64,000 nucleotides of DNA from Sinohyriopsis cumingii (Eukaryota > Mollusca > Bivalvia > Unionida > Unionidae), in the NCBI GenBank assembly GCA_028554795.2, contig CM068827.1, positions 141,695,251 through 141,759,250 of the forward strand, read 5' to 3'. The notes under the pieces were generated by a model, which saw nothing but the letters and a program-made list of their open reading frames with translations, was not told the origin of the DNA and did no database searches. Positions within the stretch are counted from its first letter, which is position 1, and the number at the start of each line of letters is the position of its first letter. The translations under genes and the position numbers were made by a program. This document shows positions 49,156 to 59,546 of the stretch, one piece after another.

Positions 49156-52100
49156 TACAAAAAATAATAAAATCACCATCTGGCAATGGAACTGCAGAGG
49201 AATCTTTAAAAACCTATCAGAACTGCAGAACAAACTGAATAATACGGCCGTAAAGCCAGACGTAATCTGCCTACAGGAAACCCTCATAACACAAGAACAC
49301 AAACGCCTGCCCAAACTACAAGGCTATACCCAGGTAATGTTTAAAAACAGACCCAAGGGGCAGAAAGGGGGTGGACTAGCAATTTTTTTGATAGATACAC
49401 TAATCTACTATGAAATAATAGAAGTACCCCCTAACCTAAACATCAATAATAGCATCGAAATAATGTCAGTAATGATAAATATAGGAACCACAAACATTCA
49501 AATAATAAATACATACGACCCAGGGGGTACCTTCTGCTCTACCAACGTAATCTCACTAAGGGCAATTACTAACAACAACAACAACAATCTAATTATCTGT
49601 GGCGACTTCAACACACACAGTGAATTATGGGGAGGTAAAAAGAAAGATCAAAGAGGGAAAATGGTTGAAAAATGGATAACTGAGAACAATCTGGTCATCT
49701 TAAATGACGGGTCGAACACTAGATTAAACTCTGAAGATGGCACTCTCTCAGCCATAGACCTAACCATCACTACCCCAAAATTAGCTCAAATCACAAATTG
49801 GTGGGTGGATCAAGAAGATACGTTAGGAAGTGACCATTTCCCCATCACAATCAATATTCAAACAAAAACTCAACACATTCCAAACGAAATCCCACCTAAA
49901 TGGAGGTACCAACAGGCAGACTGGGACCAATTCCAATTATTACTAGCTAGAGTAAATCCAGATAACTTAGAAAGCCCAAATATTGACATATATTATGATA
50001 ACTTAACAGACACAATTATAGAGGCAGCTAACCGATGCATCCCAAAGACAACTAATATCCAAAATAAAAACCCTGTACCATGGTGGACTAAACAGTGCAC
50101 TATAGCACATAAAGACAAAAAATGGGCCTTAAATAAATATAAACGCACCAAAAATTCTATCTACTTCCAGCAATATAAAGATAAAGAAAAAGCACTAAAA
50201 CAAACTATAAAAACTGCTAAAATTAATCTATGGCAAACCTTTTGCTCTAAACTGAGTCTAAAATCAAACTCAAAACAAATATGGGACAAGATAAAAGCCA
50301 TAAAAGGGAAAGCAACTACCTCAGTCCCAAAAATTAAAAAATGCCATAACAAATAAAGATAAGGCAGACCTCCTAGCGAAGCATTTTTCGAACATGAGTA
50401 GCAACAATAACCACACCAGAAACTTTCAAGAACACAAAAAACTAATGGAGGAAACCCATCTCAAATGTTTCAAGACCAAGGAACAAAAGAATCTCACCTA
50501 AATAGCGACATCACAGTACATGAATGGGAGATAGCCCTACGATCCAAAAACGAAACATCCCCTGGTAAGGATCAGTTAGGTTACATTATCTATAAAAAAA
50601 ACTACCTATCAATATAACAATAGCCATAATCAAACTCTTTAATAGGATATGGGATAAAGGCCAACTACCCACCAAATAGAAACAGGCCGTAGTAATACAA
50701 ATCCCCAAGCTAGGTAAAGATCCCAACAACATAAATTCGTACCGACCCATCTCCCTTACAAACAATATTTGCAAAATAATGGAGACAATAATTGCAAACA
50801 GTTTAAAACACCACCCAGAAACCAGTAACCTACTCTCCATAAATCAATGTGGCTTTCGGAACAAACGGTCTACCACTGACCAACTTCTCAGATTGGAAAC
50901 ATACATCAAACTCGCTTTTAACGCACATAAGAAAACCGATCGCAACCTCATAGCGGTTTTTCTAGACCTAGAAAAAGCGTTCGACGTAGTATGGACAAAT
51001 GGACTAATGGCCAAATTAAACCAATTTGGAATAACTGGACGCTTGTTCAACTGGATTGGCGATTTCCTCACAGGCCGGAAAATTACCACAAGAATAGGCA
51101 ACACCCATTCGGAAGAATTTTCACTTGACAATGGAACATCGCAAGGCCGTGTAATAAGTCCCCTGCTATTTAACCTAATGATAAACGACCTTGACCTCAA
51201 TGCAGCCTCCACACAAATAAACTTGTCACAATTTGCAGATGATAGTGGCATATGGAGGAATGGAAATCCTGCCAATAAAACAGTAGTTAAAGAAATCCAG
51301 CATAGCCTAGACAACATAGGGAAATGGGCGGACAAATGGGGTTTCAAAATATCTCATGAAAAAACTGTGGCAATCATATTCACCCCCAAACGAAATAACA
51401 ACCTAGTCTCTCCAAACTTCTATATACAAAATCAATTAATCAAATACGTAACAGTAGTAAAATTCCTTGGAATGTTCTTTGACAACCACCTCACATGGAA
51501 ACAACACATTGAACAACTCACCCAGAATTGTAACAAAGATCTCAATTTACTCAGGAACATCACAGGGACTTATTGGGGATCCAACCAGGAAACCCTCCTC
51601 ACGATATATAAAACCCTAATTAGATCAAAACTGGATTACGGTTGCCAAGCATATAACTCGGCTAAGCAATATGTACTACAAAAACTTGACACTATCCAGA
51701 GAAAAGCCTTACTATTGTGCACAGGAACACTCCCCTCAACATCATTAGAAGAACTACAAACACTAAAAGGAGAACTACCCTTACAATTACCTAGGCAAGA
51801 ACTGCTCCTCCAATACTCTATTCGATTAGATACCCACCCAGACAACCATCCCACCAAAATAGCTATAAACAAGTGTAAAGTTGTCTTCAAACCCAAAATC
51901 ATGCCCACCACACCAAGTGGCAAATTAATCCTTGAACTAAGAGAGAAGATACCACTACTAAAAAAAAGGTAACAAACAATACAGACCAGAACAAATCACC
52001 ATGATTATAAAAACCACCAAGGATTAACAATGAAGCTATCAAATTAGGCAATAAAGAAGGACAAGAAAACTTACTAAAACCTGTGCTGGTAAATGAAATC

Positions 52101-52994
52101 AAACAAAAATACCCGGATTATGTTAAAATATATACCGATGGATCAAAAACAAACAACCCACCAAGAACAGCAGCAGCAATAGTCATCCCTGAATTCAATA
52201 TACAAACGAAATCCAGATTACCTGACTATTGCTCCATTTACACTACTGAATTCTGGGCTATACTTGAAACACTACAATGGATCAAAGACAACCAAATACC
52301 TAAAGCAGTCATTATAAGCGATTCCCTAAGCGTTATCAAATCGATCCAAAATCGCAATACACACTCTAGGGAACAATTCCTCGACAGAGCATGCCAATTA
52401 ATCGACGATATCGCCACAGCACATCAGTTAGTCGAGCTCATGTGGATACCGTCGCATATTGGAATCTCTGGCAACGAAACAGCAGACAAAGTTGCACAAA
52501 CCAAACTAGGAGATCAAAACTCAATCAAGCTTAACTATAGCTCTACAGAAGCACTAAGCTTCGCACAAACATATATAGACCAAAAATGGCAAGATTTTTG
52601 GAACTCCTCCACAAAAGGTAAAAAGCACCATGAAACCCACAAAACCGTAGATAGGAAAATATAGCTACCTAAGGGTACTTATTTAGAACAGAAAACCATA
52701 AACAGGATAATAACTGGAAAAACTAAACTAGCAAGCAGTTTTGGAAGGTTTATAGGACCCAAACCAGCAACCATTAACTGCTTTAACTGCCACACCACCG
52801 AATATCTATACCATGTATTTAATATATGCCCAAAATATCAACCCGCTAGGAAAATATTTATCAAAAACCAAAAAGAGATTGGATCACCACACACATATCC
52901 AGAGTTACTTATGGACTCTAATAAAAATAAACAATCAGCATATAAAAAAATAAACAAATTCATAGACTCAGCACGACTTAGGAACAAAATATAA
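49148..52994 (+). pseudogene. LINE ORF2: endonuclease, reverse transcriptase, RNase H
   Basis: ATG at 49148, overlapping ORF1. The endonuclease (49148-50000) keeps WQWNCRG, CLQET, CGDFNTH and GSDHFPI. RT (50400-51900) keeps motif A FLDLEKAFDVVW (50959), SQGRVISPLLF, and the catalytic FADD (51232). RNase H (52100-52560) keeps IYTDGSK, TTEFWAIL, ISDSLSV and the SHIGISGNETAD end. The C-terminus has a CCHC-type CFNCHTTEYLYH...C motif near 52780-52830. Breaks: stop and frameshift near 50356, further stops at about 50600 and 50680 (TAG), frameshift near 51970-52080, and in-frame TAG at 52662. Catalytic residues survive, so decay is recent. Confidence 0.9.
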
Positions 52995-53150
52995 TTACTA
53001 TCCCCACAAAACCAAAAGACCCAGTAACTAGCTAAATAAATTTAGAAGCCCCCACATAAAAACCCATAACATATCATTCAATTTTATAAAAATATTAATA
53101 AATAATTCACTTACGAAGCACATATCAAAAACTAAGGAAACCACAAAATC

Positions 53151-53247
53151 GGATGTCCTAGATGTCCTTAACGAACCGAGTAATCAGCTAGGACTCCGGT
53201 CCTAAATGTCCTTAACGAACCGTGTAATCGGCTAGGACTCCGGTCTC
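53151..53247. repeat. 44-bp tandem duplication in LINE 3' region
   Basis: 'tgtccttaacgaaccgagta' then 'atcagctaggactccggtc' occurs twice, 44 bp apart (53163 and 53207), preceded by a partial third start at 53154. It is GC-richer than its surroundings. It may be part of the LINE 3' UTR. Confidence 0.8.
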
Positions 53248-53880
53248 TTGCTAAATAAAGTAAAAATAACATAAAAATAACATTCAATCTCTAAAAACTT
53301 TAATAAATAAATAACTTAAAGAGGCAAAATCTAAAAACTTATAAATGACATAACGTAGGAAGCACACACTAAACACCTCGACTAGTAATACCATAATAAC
53401 CTTGAAAATCTCTCTTCATACATGATTTGTATTAACAACCTCTATAAACAGCATAGACCCCCCCCCTTTTTTTTTAGAACATTTTGAAAAAGAAAAATAA
53501 CAAACAGGCAAATGCAACAAGAAACCAGCGATGTAAAAAAACAACCAGGACCGTTCCCGAGCTCTCCCTCCCCCTAATGACAGCCAGCCATTCAACTGTA
53601 AGGGACCTTTATGGACCCACAAATTGAGTTCAAACTATCAGGGTTCCTTGAACCCATAAAAGCCTGGGGGAGTTGGCACCATTCCCTTTTCCAGGAACAA
53701 CTAACAGGTTGCGGTGCAGTCAGAAAAAAAGTGGCACATGCACAAATGTGCGCACGCCACTATAATTAAACTCAACAACAACAACATCCTGTATTTATTT
53801 ATAACTTATTTTCAGTTGGCCAATGAGAAGGTAATATTCCATTCAGCGCGTTCTACTTGCATATTAAGCGGACATGATCA
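53248..53880. other. LINE 3' flank or intergenic DNA
   Basis: No gene. A C/T run at about 53458-53475 and an 'aacaacaacaac' tract at about 53775. The LINE end could be anywhere here. Confidence 0.4.
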
Positions 53881-53964
53881 GGGCCATGGAGTTTTTTTAT
53901 GTTTTCGCCTGAAATGCGAGTAGGAGCACATTTTGGGGGCTATTTCTGAATACATCCTAAGGCA

Positions 53965-54115
53965 CAGGCCCGGCCCTAACGATTTGCAAGAGCCAAGGAA
54001 GCAAAAGCGATGAGCAGGGCCCCAATAAAATAAAAAAAATTACATTGCAGAGTTGATTTGAAAGCGCGGGGCCCAACGCGGTTGCCTCATTAGCCTTGCC
54101 CTAGAGCCGGGCCTG
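53965..54115. mobile_element. hAT-type MITE, 151 bp
   Basis: Terminal repeats CAGGCCCGGC and GCCGGGCCTG are perfect over 10 bp and imperfect further in. Flanks CTAAGGCA (53957-53964) and CTAATACA (54116-54123) agree in 6 of 8. The opposite inverted arm reads through without this segment, giving an empty site. Confidence 0.85.
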
Positions 54116-54174
54116 CTAATACATCGACTTTAAAGAGATTGTCAGTTAACCTAAATGCCTAGTTGTTTTAGAAA

Positions 54175-56311
54175 GGTATGCGTAGAACTCGCTCCATGGA
54201 GAACTCGTCCTGGGAGAACTCGCCCCAACGTATCTGGAGAAGTCGCCCCAGAGTGGTTGGAGAAGTCGCCCCAATTGGTTGGAGAAGTCACGCCAAAACT
54301 TGTCACCCAAATAACCTTTTTATAACAGAATTAAATCATCCTTTACGTGATTCATATTTAGATTTTTATATATACGCGATCACAAAAGAGATATTAACTG
54401 GTAATCATAAAAAGCAATATCATAGTAATATTTCTAAGGACGAAATTAAGTCTTTATATAATCTAATGAATGACGACAGTATATTGATTAAAAAGGATGC
54501 TAAGTCAAACACTATTATTATTATGAATCAAGATGATTATGTTAAAGAAGTTGAACGTCAATTAGAAATTAAATAAAAAGTTTCAACATGCATTAATGAG
54601 ATCGCTAAAAATAATAATTCCGTATATGAGGAATTTGATACTTTCCCTCTTATCATACGTACACCTCAAAAATAATAATTCCGTATATGAGGAATTTGAT
54701 ACTTTCCCTCTTAACATACGTACACCTCAATTCTACATATTACCCAAAACAAATATAAATCTTGACCATAATTTACCTTTAAATTATCCAGGATGACCCA
54801 TTATATCAGGTTGTAATTCATATACTGAAACCCTATCAAAATTTATTGCTAGTGTTTTACAACGTTTAATGAAATCACTTCCTTCATACGTTAAAGATAC
54901 AACTACTTTCATTAAAAAGTTGAAGTCTATTCCACAGCTACCTGATAATTTCAACGCTGGTATCATTAGATGTAACATCATACCAAGATTCCGCATGCAG
55001 ATGGTATTGAAGCGTGCAAATATTTTCTTGATAACAATCCTAATAATAGCACACTATCTAGTGAAGATGCTTGTAAAATAATAAAACTTATCTTGGAAAA
55101 TAATTATTTTCAATTTAATAATACGAATTACATACAAATAATAGGTACGTCAGTGGGTATTAATATGGCTCCTTCATACTCGTCTCTTTCATGGGTAAAT
55201 TAGAAAAGGATTTTCTTCAAAACGAAAAGTTTAATCCATCTTTTTGGTTCAGATTTTTAGATGACATATTTATGATCTGGAAACATTCAACTGAAGAACT
55301 GAAAAAATGTACTGATCGCCTAAATCATTTTCACCCGACGATTACATTTACTTATACTGCATCTAGTACGCATGTTTCATTTTTAGATGTAAATGTAATT
55401 TTAAAAATATTGATAATACTATCTCTATAAATATTCATATCGAGGAAACTAATATCCACCAATATGTACGCGTGATCATGGTCTTTTTAAATATAATAAA
55501 ATAACGTAATCTTGTTTATTTTGCATCGGTAATTTAGTAGTGAAATATTTTTTAAACTTCTCGTTCAACTTGAAATAGTGTGTTATTATTGAGAAATAAT
55601 AAAATTACGAACACTGACAAAAACTAAGAAATAAACTAAATGACGGGCGTAGTACAAGTGATCTTTCAGAAACCGTTAGAATTCTGCGCATTAGCCATGA
55701 TGATGAACTAGGTAGCGACCGCATTTCCTTAATAGGCGTCAATGATGCTTTTTATCGAGTGAAAGTATCATTCGTCAGTGGTTAGCAAATCTCAATGAAC
55801 AATCAGATTAAATTGTTCAGTTAGAGAGATGATAGTGTAACCCTTTGGCTTATTGATGGTCATCGCTAATTCAGTCGATTTTGGGTTATAGAGGTCCATG
55901 TCATAAAGTCATCTCAGGATGACTTAGGTTATTAGGTTGGAACCATTTCATATATAAAACTGCAGACATCACATCATGCTTGCACCCTTTCTATTTTTCC
56001 AAATAAAATGCATCTAACGATTTGAAGAGCAGAGCAAAAGGGACAGATAACACTTACTTTTCGTTAAGTAAAGAAGCTGAGTTGATCAAATGAAAAAAGT
56101 TGAAACATTGCAAATTTTATAGATTTAATAAGTTATTAAATCGAAGAAAAACAACAATAAATAAGGCCTTAACAACCATGTGGCGACATCTCAGAATTAG
56201 TATATATGATCCTTGGGACGACTTCTCCGACCACCATGGGGCGACTTCTCCTGACACCTGGGATAAGTTCTCCCAGGGCGAGTTCTCCATGGGGCGAGTT
56301 CTCCGCTATTC
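54175..56311 (+). mobile_element. 2.1-kb element with compound terminal inverted repeats and a Penelope-like RT
   Basis: Perfect 9-bp direct repeats TTTTAGAAA flank it (54166-54174 and 56312-56320). Left 54175-54290 and right about 56200-56311 are inverted repeats of about 110 bp, each a chain of short units: GGAGAACTCGCCCC-type units outermost and GGAGAAGTCGCCCC-type units further in. The right inverted arm (about 58120-58145) shows the empty site. Inside lies a broken Penelope-like RT. This is either a Penelope-like element with inverted terminal repeats or a Mutator/foldback-like element that took up one. Confidence 0.8.
54313..55430 (+). pseudogene. Penelope-like reverse transcriptase, fragmentary
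   Basis: Consecutive frames match the Penelope-like RT order. ISKDEIKSLYNLMNDDSILI with IIIMNQDDYVKEVERQL lies near 54440-54570. A PIISGCNSYTETLSKFIASV-like stretch is at about 54798-54860, LPSYVKDTTTFIKKL near 54880, and GTSVGINMAPSYSSL near 55145. The catalytic RFLDDIFMIW is at 55251-55280 and STHVSFLDVNV near 55365. It is broken by frameshifts, including a 61-bp tandem duplication (54610-54670/54671-54731). No GIY-YIG endonuclease follows. Such RTs prime on DNA ends. Confidence 0.85.
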
Positions 56312-56798
56312 TTTTAGAAACATCGTTTTTCATTGGTTATCAAGCTCGCGCATGACCAAGAAGGTAAAAGTTAGTTGGTTTGGTGGGTGGGGTGCTTAAC
56401 TGACCCATAATTTTCGTATCAAGACCACTTTTTTTTATACCAAATGCCCATCTAATCCTACTTTTTGCAAAGGCGTGCCTGTGCGCAGTTCAGAACGGCC
56501 TGCCTTATATCTTGGGCCAAAAGTCTAAAACCCGGACACAAAATCTGATTCCGACTGCGGGCGAAGTTTTGTTGGAGAAAAAAATCAGGTCCAAAAACAT
56601 AAGTGTTTTCGTGTGTATTTTATAGTGCAATAAAAAAGTCCAAATTATTTTGCATCATTGTAGAGCAACATCTGTCTACCTTTCTATAATTGCCACCCAC
56701 TTTAGGGTATCGTAAATGACCTTGACGCTACAGAGTGCGGAAGTAGGCTACTACCTCCTGACGCATAAATGGGGCTCCAGGGGTTAATGAGTTCATTT

Positions 56799-57668
56799 AA
56801 ATTTTGATGCACGTGCTTGCATGTAGATGTATATATGAATAACTATCCCTAGTATGTGTATCTCTGTATAGAATATTTTTCATACCTTCCTGTTCAAAAA
56901 TAATATTACTAGGTAGAGATTACAATCTTGTCATTGTGTACCAGTTTTTTTATTTTTGTAACATTGAGAACTTTAAAACATTTAAAACATATTGTCTATC
57001 TATAGTATGTCCAACAGTTATGCTTCATGCTTTTATTGACGTTTAGAGATTTCTTTGATAAAACTCGTCTTTCTTTATTGTTAATATGTCATTTTTAATT
57101 TTGGAGATGTTGGTGTTTCAATTCTCACAGATAACTTCATCCAAGCTTTTTCACATTTTTCCAAATTATAAAAGACTAAACAACCATGAATTAAGAACTT
57201 AATTTAGTGCTTGACTCTGTCAGTGATATACATTCTGGTTAATTGGAATTATTCTGATCCAATTGCAGTACTTTACATTAAAATGCAAATGCTCTCGAAG
57301 TAGGCTTGTTTTACTTTATAGCAACAAAAAAAAAAAAAAAAATCGTGGGTAATTCACACCTCGGGGCATCCTAAAGAGTTCGATATTAGCTGTCCCAAAT
57401 TTTGATAGTTTTCTTAAATGTACATCTTCATAGAGATTATTAGCTCACCTGGTCGTAAAAGAGAGCATATGGAATGGCCTATGCCCATTGTGTACCCATC
57501 CATATCCAACAAAAATAAGCTATCTTAATTTCTCCCCCAATATATCATAATATGCCAGCCTCTATCGATGGCCATAGAACAGGCATATCCCTAGGCCTAA
57601 GGCTGACCTAGATTTTTACATCTTACTTGGTAATACTACCGCTAATTTGTCACCTGCACACATTTACC
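56799..57668. other. spacer between the inverted arms
   Basis: 870 bp, AT-rich, with a run of 17 A at about 57326-57342. No gene or internal symmetry seen. Confidence 0.5.
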
Positions 57669-58260
57669 TCATTAAGCCCTGGCCCCGCGTTTACGTGACA
57701 GTATTTAGTAGCCTACTGCCAAGCCCTGTAGCATCAAGGTCATGTACGATGCACTAAAGTTGGTGGTAGTACAGAAAGGTAGACAGATGTACCTCTACAA
57801 TGACACCAAATAATCTGGAAGTTCTAGCTGCACTACAAAATACAGAAGAAAAATCAAATTTTTTGGACTAGATTCTTTTCCACCCAAAATTCGCCCGTGG
57901 TCGGAATCCGATTTCTTTGTCCGGAATTTAGACTTTTTGGCCTCAGATCTAAGGCAGACCGGTCTGAACTTCACACAGACAGATGAAACCTTGCAAAAAG
58001 TAGGATAAGACGGGCATTTAGAATGAAGAGTGGTCTCGATACGAAAATGACGGGTCCGTTAAGCACAAAAAAAACCTCCAAGTTTTACCCTTCTGCTCAC
58101 ATGCGAGCGAAATAGCCAGTGAAAACAATGTTTCTAACAGAATTAGGCATTAGGTTAATGGGAAATCACTTGGAAGTCGATGTATTAAGATGCATTCAGA
58201 AATAGCCTACAAAAGTTGTTTCTACTCGCATTTCAGACGAAAACGACAAAAACCTCCAGG
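57669..58260 (-). repeat. right arm of large inverted repeat (uninterrupted)
   Basis: 592 bp, the reverse-complement partner of 53881-56798. It lacks both insertions and so records the target sites of the MITE (single 'ctgaatgcatcttaatacat' on the reverse strand) and of the Penelope-carrying element (single 'tctgttagaaacattg'). Confidence 0.85.
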
Positions 58261-58272
58261 GGTAAATGATTT

Positions 58273-58526
58273 TTGTTGTTGTTGTTATTGTGGGGTTTAA
58301 CGCCATTTTCAGCACACGATAGGTTATACGTGGCGGCCAGTATTAATGGTGGAGGAAGAACCCGGGAAGACCTCGGAAAGAACCAACGACCCACGAGAAG
58401 CTACTGGCAAGCTTTCTCACCCATCCACATTGGCTGAATCTGAGACTCGAACCTGCGCAGACAGAGGTGAGATGGCAGTGATCCGTAACGGAGAGCGCTC
58501 TAGACCACTCGGCCACTCGGGGCCCC
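58273..58526 (-). mobile_element. tRNA-derived SINE, family I, copy 4 (minus)
   Basis: The reverse complement reads ggggcccc, then 'gagtggccgagtggtctaga' (A box), B box GGTTCGAGTCTC (58442-58453 on the + strand), the family body, and a tail of AAC units. It starts 12 bp after the right inverted arm ends. No target duplication could be confirmed. Confidence 0.88.
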
Positions 58527-58539
58527 CTCCAAGACATTG

Positions 58540-58830
58540 CCGTTGAAATTTTACTGTAATATGTCCAGAATTCCAATTTCACGTGTTGTATCAAAAATGC
58601 TTGTTCTTAAAGTTCCGTTTTCTAGCTTGAGATTTTAGATCGTATCTGTTGAATTAAAAAGTAGTGGTTGAAAGTTATATTTTCCATGCTGAGGTTTTAG
58701 ATTATGTTGTTTGAATTATACGGTGTTGGTTGAAATTTCAGTGTCATACGTCGATAATTCCTAATTTATATTTTGGTTCAAAGAATTTATGTTGAAAGTT
58801 CCATTTCATATGTAGAGTATTTAGATTTCA
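58540..58830. repeat. degenerate repeat of about 75 bp
   Basis: The strings 'gttgaaa(g/t)tt', 'attttcc/taatttca' and 'gagattttagat' recur at about 58545, 58610, 58665, 58725 and 58790. Divergence is high and the period uneven. Confidence 0.45.
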
Positions 58831-58881
58831 TAGACCTCTTTTTTGTCTTTCTTCACTCTGTTTTTTTTTTAAAGTTCTTCA

Positions 58882-59481
58882 CTATCTCCAGTTTTTCCTC
58901 TTCTTCTTCCTCGATTTCTTCGTGTCTTCTTTTCTTCTCTTTCTGCACGTGTTTGGGTTGTTCCTTTGGGGAGGGTACCTGTTCTTCGTCCTGTTCTGAT
59001 CCCCTCTCTTCCTCTTGCTCCTGTTCTTTGTTCTAGAGCATTCCGAAGACCAATGTCCTTTCTTGTGACAATGATGACAGGTATCCTGCCTTTTGTCTTT
59101 TCTGGCACCTGTCTTGCTTTTTTGACGGTCTGGACACTCGGTAGCCCAATGCTCTTTCTTCTTACAGATATAGCAAGTATCTTGACTTTTATCTTGAAAG
59201 GATAGGGGAGTAGTCCTTCGGCTTGTCTGAAGAAAACTTTTGTATGACACCTCGCAAAGCTCTGATCAGAAGTTCGATCTGTGTGGGCTCTTCCATCGTT
59301 CTGGTCGGTTTGAGAGTGAAATGAATACTGGAAGGGAAGACACTAACCCTTTATACATACGCTGGTCTGACATTGATATAAAGGGACTCATGTCGTTTAA
59401 AATGTAGTCATTTGACTTTTTGCAGTCAGGATGAAACGATCGCATCATTTCTTGGAGAAATGAGAAGAAAGTAACAGGCAA
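58882..59481 (-). pseudogene. retroviral-type zinc-knuckle (gag-like) protein
   Basis: On the minus strand one frame runs 59481 to 58882 with a single TGA at 59264-59266. The C-terminal half has two CX2CX4HX4C knuckles, CYICKKKEHWATEC and CHHCHKKGHWSSEC, spaced by a basic linker, then a very basic tail rich in Arg and Lys. This is the layout of a retroviral or LTR-element nucleocapsid. The upstream part (from MPVTFFSFLQEMM) is unrecognised. No protease, RT or LTR is seen nearby. It may be part of the Polinton-like element or a separate fragment. Confidence 0.55.
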
Positions 59482-59546
59482 ATGTGATTTATTGCCTCGT
59501 ACAATAGCTGAAGTCTTGGCTCAAATTCAAGCCAGCAATTTTCAAG

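Larger units (their letters stand above)
48334..53000 (+). mobile_element. I-group LINE (EN-RT-RNase H), 5'-truncated
   Basis: A non-LTR retrotransposon with zinc-knuckle ORF1 and an ORF2 carrying APE-type endonuclease, RT and RNase H, the layout of the I/Nimb/ingi/LOA-type groups. The coding strand is strongly A-rich, unlike its neighbours. ORF1 has no initiating ATG and no complete N-terminus, so the 5' end is missing. The 3' UTR probably runs on to 53250 or beyond. No target duplication was found. Confidence 0.85.
53881..56798 (+). repeat. left arm of large inverted repeat (interrupted)
   Basis: After removal of two insertions (53965-54115 and 54175-56311) about 0.6 kb remains. It is the diverged reverse complement of 57669-58260. 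Shared strings include 'cgcctgaaatgcgagtag', 'ggctatttctgaata', 'ttttcgtatcaagaccactt', 'tcctactttttgcaa' and 'catctgtctacctttctat'. The arms end at 'ttaatgag' near 56796 and 57669. Confidence 0.85.

Noticed and set aside
58773..59205. Forward ORFs over the zinc-knuckle region
   Set aside because: They are shadows of the minus-strand gag-like frame, low-complexity Ser/Cys/Leu readings.
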